Positions 1-7,289 of a DNA stretch of 64,000 nucleotides are shown piece after piece (position 1 is the first letter of the stretch; every line of letters begins with the position of its first letter). Position numbers and translations under genes: made by a program. Source of the stretch: Chthoniobacter flavus (lineage in GTDB: Bacteria > Verrucomicrobiota > Verrucomicrobiia > Chthoniobacterales > JACTMZ01); contig CAMDUL010000010.1 in the NCBI GenBank assembly GCA_945878135.1, forward strand, positions 1 to 64,000, in the 5' to 3' direction. The notes under the pieces are model-generated. The model searched no databases. It was not told the origin of the DNA and was given only the letters and a program-made list of their open reading frames with translations.

Positions 1-895
1 GGAGAGCGCAGGACATCATGGCGCTGCGCAAACCTCCGCCCGAATTCCCGCCGGTGAAAAAGCGCCACGATTTTGCCTTGGGGTATTTCTCCTCCAGCGC
101 CCGCAGTCCGGCGTAGATCATAGCCGCGTGCCACTCGGGACTGAGGTCGCTCTCGAGAACGGGTCCGGTGGCGGCAATGGCGACCCAGCCGTTGCGCGAG
201 GCGATACCGCCGAAGCGTGGCATGGCTTTGAGGTGGTCGCCGCCATTGTCGTCGGTGGAAAAAACAACGAGGACTTTCTGCGGCTGCGAAGGATCGAATC
301 GCTCCGGAAGCATAATGCCCACATTGGCCTCTTCCGGTTTCACTCCGGCGGGTGAACGGCCGGCCATCTTTTTCTCCTCGTCGTAGAGTTGAACTTTGAA
401 TTCTTCCAACTCACCTGCGCGGGGGGAGGCAGATTCGTCGTCGAGCGTTGGCGCAAGGGCGGGCGCAGGCGTCGGCTCGGGAGAAGTTTGGGCGACGGAT
501 TCGGGCTGGTCATCCAGCGGCGGTGGGGTAGCAGCGGCTTCGGTGACAGCGGACGCCTCGCCGGCAGGACGGATCGTATCCGGGGAGGTGAGGACAATCT
601 GGGGGCGCCCCTTGTGCAGCGTGATCGTGCCTTCGACGTCCACCTCTTTGCCCTCGAACGAAGCCAAATCGCCGTAGGCGCTTGCGTCGCCTTTGATCAC
701 AGCTGTGAATTCGCTGTTCGGGTGGGGACGACCAAAGTTGAGGAACGTCAATTCCCCGACTTTCGAGACCTGCGCCACAGTTCCGCGCAACACCAGTGTC
801 TTGCCCACGTGCGTGGCGGCATCACCACTGGAAATGGCTGCCCCTGCGATTTGACTCACCGCCAGCAGAGCCACCAATGCCAGCACCGCTTTCAC
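1..895 (-). CDS. Secreted OB-fold plus alpha/beta-hydrolase protein (partial)
   Basis: The gene runs leftward off the window edge, so only about 298 N-terminal residues are visible. It starts with GTG (no in-frame ATG lies just upstream) and opens with a Sec signal peptide (MKAVLALVALLAVSQIAGA). Residues about 25-100 look like a small beta-barrel/OB-type domain (GKTLVLRGTVAQVSKVG, then VDVEGTITLHKGRPQIVL). A Pro/Ala/Thr-rich linker follows at about 105-145. The last part resembles a PHB-depolymerase-like alpha/beta hydrolase: strand LVVFSTDD, then a nucleophile elbow FTGGNSGGG near the cut edge, where the Ser would be catalytic. The substrate is unknown. The family assignment is inference from fold-like motifs; the His and Asp of the triad lie outside the window. 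Confidence 0.7.
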   Translation of the reverse strand, partial: MKAVLALVALLAVSQIAGAAISSGDAATHVGKTLVLRGTVAQVSKVGELTFLNFGRPHPNSEFTAVIKGDASAYGDLASFEGKEVDVEGTITLHKGRPQIVLTSPDTIRPAGEASAVTEAAATPPPLDDQPESVAQTSPEPTPAPALAPTLDDESASPRAGELEEFKVQLYDEEKKMAGRSPAGVKPEEANVGIMLPERFDPSQPQKVLVVFSTDDNGGDHLKAMPRFGGIASRNGWVAIAATGPVLESDLSPEWHAAMIYAGLRALEEKYPKAKSWRFFTGGNSGGGLRSAMMSCAL

Positions 896-1124
896 ACCCC
901 CTGCATGGCACCCGGGCCTCCGGACGGCAAGGTTGATTTTTGCGGATGTGCGGCGCCGCTCAGCAGTCGTGTTAATTAATTCAAGCAGTGCATTGTCCTC
1001 ACTGCCGTGCGCGATGCACCCCCGAAAGCGCTTTGCAATTTTGCAACAATTTGCAACCAACAGGTCTTAACGAATTTCAACCCATGTCAATTCGGCCCGA
1101 AAAAATAGATGTCAACGAAGCTAG

Positions 1125-1151
1125 AAAATACACTGCTTCACAGTGTATTTT
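1125..1151 (-). terminator. Hairpin terminator after tRNA-Glu
   Basis: A perfect 11-bp inverted repeat (AAAATACACTG / CAGTGTATTTT) with a 5-nt loop lies 14 nt past the tRNA 3' end. The A:U-rich stem base supplies the U tract on either strand, so it may act in both directions. The stretch between here and the hydrolase start at 895 contains no convincing gene. Confidence 0.7.
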
Positions 1152-1165
1152 CCCCGAAAATGGGG

Positions 1166-1241
<76 letters not shown>

Positions 1242-1329
1242 GTTGGGAACTGGGCATTATGCCGGAGGCCGCGCTCTTTTCAAGTCTGCCCCCCTCGACA
1301 CGCTCAGAGGTTGGAGACAGAATCACCCG

Positions 1330-1593
1330 ATGGACAATGGCGGATTCACCACGGTTTTGGGACTGGTCGCGGGCACGCTGACGACGCTGTCCTTCCTGCC
1401 GCAGCTGCTCAAAGCGTGGAAGTCGCGCTCCACGCACGACATTTCTTTCGGGATGCTGGCGTTGTTCTCCGCGGGCTTGGTGCTTTGGATTGTTTACGGC
1501 CTCATCGTGGCAGACGTGCCGGTCATCATGGCCAATTCGGTGACGCTGGTCTTTGTCGGACTCATTCTCGTCCTTAAGCTGCGCTACCGGTAA
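1330..1593 (+). CDS. SemiSWEET-type sugar transporter
   Basis: This 87-residue protein has three predicted membrane helices and the Pro-Gln of the PQ-loop/SWEET family (FLPQLLKAW, P24-Q25), followed by the conserved basic and Ser/Thr segment KSRSTHDIS. Bacterial SemiSWEETs are half-size and dimerise to pass sugars across the inner membrane; size and motif match. The start chosen gives the usual short N-terminus; a longer in-frame extension from 1243 overlaps the tRNA region and lacks family character. It stands alone, and a twin-hairpin repeat follows its stop. Confidence 0.85.
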   Translation: MDNGGFTTVLGLVAGTLTTLSFLPQLLKAWKSRSTHDISFGMLALFSAGLVLWIVYGLIVADVPVIMANSVTLVFVGLILVLKLRYR

Positions 1594-1601
1594 GCCTTGA
1601 A

Positions 1602-1667
1602 GGTGGATCGCGACGTCCCATCGCGATTTTTGGCCATCCATGTCGCGCCGGGACGGCGCGACCCACC
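1602..1667. repeat. 66-bp twin-hairpin intergenic element
   Basis: The element is bounded by an inverted repeat (GGTGGATCGCG ... CGCGACCCACC) and contains two inner palindromes: TCGCGA-N7-TCGCGA and GTCGCGCC-GGGAC-GGCGCGAC. Its architecture matches the elements near 5.2, 37.8 and 56.3 kb although the stem sequences differ. Confidence 0.7.
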
Positions 1668-1715
1668 TCCATCCTTGCCCGCCCGCCGCCGCTGTCGCAT
1701 TCTCTCCTTCCCATC

Positions 1716-1955
1716 ATGATCATCTACATCAAAAGCCACTGTCCCTGGTGCAAAGAAGCGCTCGCCTGGCTCGACCAGCATGGCTACCGCTACGAAGTCC
1801 GCGAAGTGCTCGAAGATCCCGAAGCCATGGAGCGCATGCGCGAAATTTCCGGTCAGTCGCTGACTCCGACCATGGAAGTGGACGGCAAAGTCCTGGCCGA
1901 TTTTGACACGGGACAGCTCTCGGAATTCCTCGAAGCCAACGGCATCAAGCCTTGA
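1716..1955 (+). CDS. Glutaredoxin-family protein
   Basis: This 79-residue thioredoxin-fold protein begins with strand MIIYIKSH and the dithiol active site CPWC (Cys9, Cys12). The cis-Pro segment SLTPTMEV and a C-terminal GQLSEFL helix are also seen. Glutaredoxins reduce disulfides or glutathionylated cysteines in the cytoplasm; the CPWC motif is compatible with either a glutathione- or a thioredoxin-reductase-dependent member. Its stop overlaps the next start as TTGA, so the two are probably translationally coupled. Confidence 0.88.
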   Translation: MIIYIKSHCPWCKEALAWLDQHGYRYEVREVLEDPEAMERMREISGQSLTPTMEVDGKVLADFDTGQLSEFLEANGIKP

Positions 1956-2767
1956 ACGAGCTTCTCCTTTTCCTCGGTCTCATCGTCCTGACCGCGGCCT
2001 GCTTCCAGTTCGCGCATCCGGCCATGCGAAGGCTGGGACTACTCAGCGTGGCGGTGACGGTTTTCACGGCCGGTTACCTGCTCGCGGGCCACATTTGGGG
2101 CGGCGTTTCCGGGGTGTTTGCGCTGCTCCTGCTGCCATGGGTCGAAATTCTTTTGCGCATTCGCAAACTCCGCCTGCCTTTGCGCAAACACCTGCGTCAG
2201 GTCGCGCCGCCCTCGCGGGAAGTGTTTCCCGACCTCCCCGAAGTCACGGACACGATCGAAGGCTCCGCTTTCGAGCATGCGGCCGATCTCGGCTGGGAGA
2301 TGGACGAATACCGTCAGTTCCTGCGGCTCTTCGCCAACCCGGAGAAGCGGGAAGAGGCGGCCATCACCTGCATCGAGCAGAACCAGATCGGATTTCATTT
2401 CGCGAGCGTGACCTCACGCGCGGCCGATGGTTCGGTCTTCATCACTTGGAATTGCCCGGTGCTCTCCAGCCTGAAGTCGTTGCCGACTGTTCATCTCAAC
2501 CGCATGGCCGGAGAAACGTCGTTTGGCGCCCTGCTTGCCGGACACGATGCCTTCCTCGCGGAGAGGGGAATCGCGCGCGAGACCCTGCAGGCGGTTGATC
2601 CGGATTCGGTCCGCGTTTCCGTCGAGCGCGACATGGAAACGCAGCTGCAGCACAACCTCAGTGAAGGGCTGCTCGAGCGCGAAGGCGAGGAGCACGGACG
2701 TTATTCCTGGCGCGGAATGCTTTTCTTGTGGTGCCAGTGCCTTCGCGATATTTTCCGGCTTTCGTGA
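1952..2767 (+). CDS. Uncharacterised membrane-anchored protein
   Basis: I do not recognise the family. The protein is 271 residues and starts with TTG overlapping the glutaredoxin stop (TTGA). Residues about 1-70 contain two to three hydrophobic helices (FLGLIVLTAACFQFAH, VTVFTAGYLLAGHIW, VFALLLLPWVEILL), followed by a basic segment RIRKLRLPLRKHLRQ. The remainder, about 200 residues, is soluble and mixed alpha/beta. The hydrophobic block and positive tail suggest an inner-membrane anchor with a cytoplasmic domain. The next gene, deoC, starts inside its stop codon. Confidence 0.7.
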   Translation: MNELLLFLGLIVLTAACFQFAHPAMRRLGLLSVAVTVFTAGYLLAGHIWGGVSGVFALLLLPWVEILLRIRKLRLPLRKHLRQVAPPSREVFPDLPEVTDTIEGSAFEHAADLGWEMDEYRQFLRLFANPEKREEAAITCIEQNQIGFHFASVTSRAADGSVFITWNCPVLSSLKSLPTVHLNRMAGETSFGALLAGHDAFLAERGIARETLQAVDPDSVRVSVERDMETQLQHNLSEGLLEREGEEHGRYSWRGMLFLWCQCLRDIFRLS

Positions 2768-3678
2768 GTGCCCTGTTCCCCACGACCAGGCAATCGCCCT
2801 CGTTCGGGCGGGTCGACCAGATTATGGTCGAAGAACGCGCCGCCACCTTCACCAAGCGGAGCATCAAAGCCGAATCGAAGATGGAGGGGCTGCGACTCGC
2901 CTTCTCGATGCTCGACCTGACAACGCTCGAAGGACGCGACACGCCGGGCAAAGTAATGACCCTTTGCCACAAGGCCATGCATCCGGCCCCCGAGCGCTAC
3001 GGGGTGGGGCCGGTTGCGGCGGTTTGCGTTTATCCGAACCTCGTTCCCTCAGCCAAAGCCTTCCTCCGCGGTTCGAGCGTCAAAGTGGCCGCCGTGGCCA
3101 CCTATTTTCCGAGCGGGCAATCCTCGCTCAAAACCAAACTCGAAGACACGCGCGTCGCGCTCAATGCCGGCGCTGATGAGATCGATATGGTCATCGACCG
3201 CGCCGCGTTCCTGCGCGGCGAGTATGCCAAAGTCCATGACGAGATTGCCGCGGTGAAGCAGCTTTGCGGGGACGTGCATCTCAAGGTCATCCTCGAAACA
3301 GGCGAACTGGTCACTTACGACAATGTGCGCGCCGCAAGCATGATCGCCATGCAGGCGGGCGGGGACTTCATCAAGACATCGACCGGCAAGGTCAGTCCCG
3401 CTGCCACCCTGCCGGTCACGCTGGTCATGCTCGACGCGATCCGCGAATTCTTCTTTGCCACCGGGATCCGCATCGGCATGAAGCCGGCCGGTGGCATCCG
3501 CACGGCCAAGCAGGCGTTGCAATACCTGGTCATGGTCAACGAAACCCTCGGGGACGACTGGCTCACGCCGGATATGTTCCGCCTTGGTGCCAGCACGCTG
3601 GCCAATGACATTCTCCTGCAAATCGCCAAAGGTGTCGATGGATGCTACCAAAGCGGCGACTACTTCTCCCTGCCATGA
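2764..3678 (+). CDS. deoC: Deoxyribose-phosphate aldolase
   Basis: DeoC splits 2-deoxyribose 5-phosphate into acetaldehyde and glyceraldehyde 3-phosphate in deoxynucleoside catabolism. The Schiff-base lysine lies in DFIKTSTGKV and the second catalytic lysine in GMKPAGGIRTA. The N-terminal segment LDLTTLEGRDTPGKV matches the E. coli-type (long) aldolases. The chosen GTG start overlaps the upstream stop as GTGA; an ATG at 2824 is an alternative that would drop an unconserved-looking leader. The stop overlaps the next start as ATGA, tying it to an aldehyde dehydrogenase that could oxidise the acetaldehyde released. Confidence 0.93.
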   Translation: MSALFPTTRQSPSFGRVDQIMVEERAATFTKRSIKAESKMEGLRLAFSMLDLTTLEGRDTPGKVMTLCHKAMHPAPERYGVGPVAAVCVYPNLVPSAKAFLRGSSVKVAAVATYFPSGQSSLKTKLEDTRVALNAGADEIDMVIDRAAFLRGEYAKVHDEIAAVKQLCGDVHLKVILETGELVTYDNVRAASMIAMQAGGDFIKTSTGKVSPAATLPVTLVMLDAIREFFFATGIRIGMKPAGGIRTAKQALQYLVMVNETLGDDWLTPDMFRLGASTLANDILLQIAKGVDGCYQSGDYFSLP

Positions 3679-5216
3679 GCAAAAAATCCAAGAAACTCAC
3701 CACCGGCGTGGCCACCCTCGTCGCCCCGGCATCGCACGCGGCCATTGTTCCGGTGCGCGACCGTCATCTGCGCTTCAACGAACGCTGGAATTATTCGCCC
3801 GCTCCGGAAGTTCACACCGACATCAAAATCCAGCCGCGCTACGACCTCTTCATCGGTGGCAAATTCGTCAAACCATCGTCGGGTAAATATTTCCCCTCGA
3901 TCAATCCGGCCACGGAGAAGCAGCACGCTGAAATCGCACAGGGCACCGCGGCCGATGTGGACAAAGCGGTCAAGGCCGCCCGCCGCGCCTACGAAAAAAC
4001 CTGGGGCAAGATGCCGGGACGCGAACGCGGCAAATACCTCTTCCGCATCGCCCGCCTCTTGCAGGAAAAAATGCGCGATCTTGCGGTGATCGAATCCCTC
4101 GACGGCGGCAAAACCATCCGCGAGAGCCGTAATATCGACCTGCCGCTCGTCGCCGCGCACTTTTTCTACCACGCGGGGTGGGCGGACAAACTCGACTACG
4201 CTTTTCCCGGGCGCAAACCGCAACCCCTCGGCGTGGCCGGACAAATTATCCCTTGGAATTTCCCGCTGCTCATGGCCGCGTGGAAACTCGCTCCCGCCTT
4301 GGCCTGCGGAAACACCTGCGTGCTCAAGCCCGCCGAGACGACATCCGTCACCGCCATGCACTTGGCGGAGATTCTCGCCGAAGCCGACCTGCCCGAAGGT
4401 GTGGTCAACATCGTCACCGGATTCGGCGACACCGGCGCGGCCATCGTCAATCACCCGGACATCGACAAGCTCGCTTTCACCGGCTCGACCGAGGTGGGCA
4501 AGATCATCGCCAAGTCGGTGGCCGGCACGCGCAAGAAGCTGACTCTCGAGCTGGGCGGCAAGGCGGCCAACATCATTTGCGAAGACGCGCCCATCGACCA
4601 AGCGATCGAGGGCATCATCCAAGGTATTTACTTCAACCAAGGTCACGTCTGCTGCGCCGGTTCGCGTCTCTTCGTGCAGGAAAGCATCGTCGAACCGGTC
4701 ATCCGCCGTCTGCGTAACCGTCTCTCCACCCTGCGGGTGGGGGATCCGCTCGACAAAAACACCGACATCGGCGCGATCAACAGCCGCGAACAACTCGGCA
4801 AAATCCGCGAGATGGTTGAAAGCGGTAAGAAAGAAGGCGCCGAATTGTTCCAACCGGCGTGCAAGCTGCCGTCGAAAGGATTTTTCTTTGCCCCGAGCTT
4901 CTTCACCGGCGTGACCGACTCGCATCGCATCGCGCAGGAAGAAATTTTCGGACCCGTGCTCAGTGTAATGACCTTCCGCACCCCGGAAGAAGCCCTCGAG
5001 CGTGCCAACAACACGCCTTACGGCCTGAGCGCCGGCGTTTGGACGGACAAAGGCAGCAAGGTGTTCAAACTCGCCACGCAACTCCGCGCCGGCGTCATTT
5101 GGGCCGAGACCTACAACAAGTTCGACCCCGCCAGTCCGTTCGGCGGCTACAAAGAAAGCGGCTTCGGCCGTGAGGGCGGCAAGCAGGGATTGCTCAGCTA
5201 TCTCAAGCTCGGGTAG
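3675..5216 (+). CDS. NAD(P)-dependent aldehyde dehydrogenase
   Basis: This 513-residue ALDH-superfamily enzyme has the cofactor segment IIPWNFPLLMAAWK, the FTGSTEVGK loop, the general-base motif LELGGKAANII, the catalytic Cys in NQGHVCCAGSR and the EEIFGPVLSV motif. The first 45 residues (Lys/Ala-rich, then RFNERWNYSPAPE) are an extension beyond the usual core. It shares an ATGA overlap with deoC, so acetaldehyde from deoxyribose breakdown is a plausible substrate, giving acetate. This substrate is inferred from context, not from a specificity motif. Confidence 0.9.
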   Translation: MSKKSKKLTTGVATLVAPASHAAIVPVRDRHLRFNERWNYSPAPEVHTDIKIQPRYDLFIGGKFVKPSSGKYFPSINPATEKQHAEIAQGTAADVDKAVKAARRAYEKTWGKMPGRERGKYLFRIARLLQEKMRDLAVIESLDGGKTIRESRNIDLPLVAAHFFYHAGWADKLDYAFPGRKPQPLGVAGQIIPWNFPLLMAAWKLAPALACGNTCVLKPAETTSVTAMHLAEILAEADLPEGVVNIVTGFGDTGAAIVNHPDIDKLAFTGSTEVGKIIAKSVAGTRKKLTLELGGKAANIICEDAPIDQAIEGIIQGIYFNQGHVCCAGSRLFVQESIVEPVIRRLRNRLSTLRVGDPLDKNTDIGAINSREQLGKIREMVESGKKEGAELFQPACKLPSKGFFFAPSFFTGVTDSHRIAQEEIFGPVLSVMTFRTPEEALERANNTPYGLSAGVWTDKGSKVFKLATQLRAGVIWAETYNKFDPASPFGGYKESGFGREGGKQGLLSYLKLG

Positions 5217-5226
5217 CTGGAACAAT

Positions 5227-5297
5227 TGTAGCGGCGGTCTGTGACCGCCGGAACTTAAAGGGGTAAAGGCACCGACGGACATAGTCCGCCGCTACAT
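5227..5297. repeat. Twin-hairpin element (TTGTAGCGG family)
   Basis: Two units face each other: TTGTAGCGGCGGTCTGTGAC-CGCCGG on the plus strand and, in inverse orientation, a unit whose stem is CGGAC-ATA-GTCCG. The outer ends TGTAGCGGCGG and CCGCCGCTACA are inverted repeats. It fills the gap between the aldehyde dehydrogenase and the convergent response-regulator gene, where it could also help end transcription. Confidence 0.75.
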
Positions 5298-5303
5298 CCT
5301 CGG

Positions 5304-6041
5304 TTACTCCTCCAATTCGCCAGCCACTTGCGGGATCGCTTCGCGCAGGCGCCGCAGGGCGGTGCGGCCGAGTTCGACGGGTGGTCCGAGTCCGCGCAGC
5401 GTCACCCTTGCGCCACGCGTCGGGCTGACCTCGATGGTTTCCACCCGCTCGATATTGATCATGAGCGAGCGGTCGAGGCGGACAAGCGGAGGCGAGGGCA
5501 GGGTGCGTTCGAAGATGCCGAGGGTTTGGCAAATGAGCAGAGGGTGCTCTTGCTCGACGGTCACGCGGGTAAAATCGCCCTCGGCCTGCAGCAGCACGAT
5601 ATCCTCGGCTCGCGTGACCAGCGTCCGTTCCGGCGTGCGCAGGCAAATGCGGTCCTCCTCGCCGTAGGCCGGTTCCTCGCTGCCCCGCCCGAGTGCGGAC
5701 TGCAGTCGCGCCACCGCCTCGGCCAGCCGCGCGGGGCGCACCGGTTTGAGCAGGTAGTCGACGGCCTGAACCTCGAAAGCTTGCACCGCATATTCGCTGT
5801 GCGCGGTGACGAAGACAACCGGCGGCGGAGCGGGAAGTTTCTTGAGCAGGTCGAATCCGTTGCCGTGGGGCATGCGGATGTCGAGGAACAGGGCGTCAGG
5901 GGCGAGCGCCGGAATAGCGTGCAGAGCTTGTGTCATACTCCCGGCTTCGCCGCAGACCTCCACGCCCGAGCACCGACCGATTTCGGCGCGCAGTCCCTGG
6001 CGGGCTAGCGCTTCGTCATCAACGATCATCACGCGGAGCAT
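5304..6041 (-). CDS. LytTR-family response regulator
   Basis: This 245-residue protein has an N-terminal REC domain (acidic pocket VDDEA; phosphoacceptor Asp54 in LFLDIRMP; signalling Thr in VFVTAHSEYA; Lys in YLLKPV) and a C-terminal LytTR DNA-binding domain (VLLQAEGDFTRV ... LVRLDRSLMINI). LytTR regulators bind direct repeats upstream of targets, often cell-surface genes. Its start lies 13 nt inside the 3' end of the sensor-kinase gene, so the two are one operon and a cognate pair. Confidence 0.92.
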   Translation of the reverse strand: MLRVMIVDDEALARQGLRAEIGRCSGVEVCGEAGSMTQALHAIPALAPDALFLDIRMPHGNGFDLLKKLPAPPPVVFVTAHSEYAVQAFEVQAVDYLLKPVRPARLAEAVARLQSALGRGSEEPAYGEEDRICLRTPERTLVTRAEDIVLLQAEGDFTRVTVEQEHPLLICQTLGIFERTLPSPPLVRLDRSLMINIERVETIEVSPTRGARVTLRGLGPPVELGRTALRRLREAIPQVAGELEE

Positions 6042-7108
6042 GGCGGATCCCAGAGTTGCAGCGTCGCGGCGACGCTTTCGTTTTTCGCTTCCAGCGTGAA
6101 CCGGTGCCGTTGCGGGTAGTAAAGATCCAGCCGCCGGCGCAGCGTTTCGAGTCCGAGCCCCTGGTGGGAAGGGTCGGCCGGTTCCATCGCGCCGGAATTG
6201 GTCACGGTGATTTCCAGCAGGTTGCCGTCGACGCGCACGCGCAGTGTGATGTAGAGGGTGCCGGTGGATCGGTCGAGGCCGTGCTTGACCGCATTTTCGA
6301 CCAAGGGCTGGAGGAGGAAGCTCGGCACCAGCCGCATGCGGGCGGGCTCGGGAGCCTCGACCTTGAAATGCAAGCGGTCGCCGAAGCGGGCGCGTTCGAT
6401 GCGCAGGTAGCTTTCCATGGCACCGAGCTCGGTCGAAAGGCGGGAGATGGGCTGCTTGCGGTGGTCGAGCGAGTAACGCAAATAGTCAGACAACTGCCCG
6501 ACCATATCGACAGCGGCGTCCGGATGCGGGCGGATTTCCGCGGCGATGCCGTTGAGCGAATTGAAAAGGAAATGCGGGTCGAGTTGGGAGCGGAGCATCT
6601 GCAGTTCCATGCGCTGGGCGTCATGCTGGGCTTGCACGCGGCGCTCGGATTCGCGCGAGCGCTCGGTATCGGCCCATAGCCAGTAGTATCCGAGGCTCCA
6701 CATCATGAAGCTCGCCCACATGAGGATGAAGCGCAGAGTGACATTGACGAAGAAATCGAACATCGGGTTGTGCCAGCCGGTCACGAGCGTGAAGCCCGCG
6801 GCCACTGCTCCCTGCGCAAAGGCGGCGGCGAGACTCAAAACGATAAGCAGCAGGGCCGGCAGCAGCCCGAAGACGCGGTCCGTCCGCCGGTAACACGCGC
6901 GCAGGGCGAGCGAAAGCAAGAGGCAGGTGCCCTCGAAGACCACGGTGGACAGCGCGGCGCGCCCCGGTGTCTGACCCGAGGCCAGACGGATGCCGAAGGC
7001 CAAAAAACCGAAAGGGATCCAGAAGAACAGGTTCATCTGCCAGAAGGCCCAGCTATGGGCAAAAAAGCCGCGCCATCCGGCAGCGGGCAGGGGCTTCACG
7101 GGCGGCAT
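6029..7108 (-). CDS. LytS/YehU-type sensor histidine kinase
   Basis: This 359-residue protein has four predicted membrane helices in residues about 25-150 and no large periplasmic domain. A short coiled linker (DTERSRESERRVQAQHDAQR) leads to the His_kinase box LDPHFLFNSLN with the phosphoacceptor His, then an HATPase domain with N box LVENAVKHG and G box GLGLETLRRRL. It would phosphorylate the overlapping LytTR regulator. It is divergent from the chitinolytic fusion gene, with 181 bp between starts, so control of that gene is a reasonable guess. Confidence 0.9.
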   Translation of the reverse strand: MPPVKPLPAAGWRGFFAHSWAFWQMNLFFWIPFGFLAFGIRLASGQTPGRAALSTVVFEGTCLLLSLALRACYRRTDRVFGLLPALLLIVLSLAAAFAQGAVAAGFTLVTGWHNPMFDFFVNVTLRFILMWASFMMWSLGYYWLWADTERSRESERRVQAQHDAQRMELQMLRSQLDPHFLFNSLNGIAAEIRPHPDAAVDMVGQLSDYLRYSLDHRKQPISRLSTELGAMESYLRIERARFGDRLHFKVEAPEPARMRLVPSFLLQPLVENAVKHGLDRSTGTLYITLRVRVDGNLLEITVTNSGAMEPADPSHQGLGLETLRRRLDLYYPQRHRFTLEAKNESVAATLQLWDPPCSA

Positions 7109-7289
7109 GGCGTCCAGCTTTGCAGGTGCGGGGTGTCCGAACCAGCGACTTTCGCCGCCCCTTTGGCCGATTCACAGACTCATCCGGCCGATTCATCGAA
7201 AACGCCGAGCACTCCGCCGCAGACGGTGTCTTTTTCTTCAGAGCCGGTGATCCGTCCCCAGACGTCCGTCGGCCAAAAACCATCACACA

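Noticed and set aside
389-979. 196-residue plus-strand open frame
   Set aside because: It lies antisense to the partial hydrolase, which has a signal peptide and a nucleophile elbow; the plus frame is Arg/Gly-rich and without domain character.
3660-5282. 540-residue minus-strand open frame
   Set aside because: It mirrors the aldehyde dehydrogenase in antisense; long antisense frames are expected in GC-rich coding DNA.
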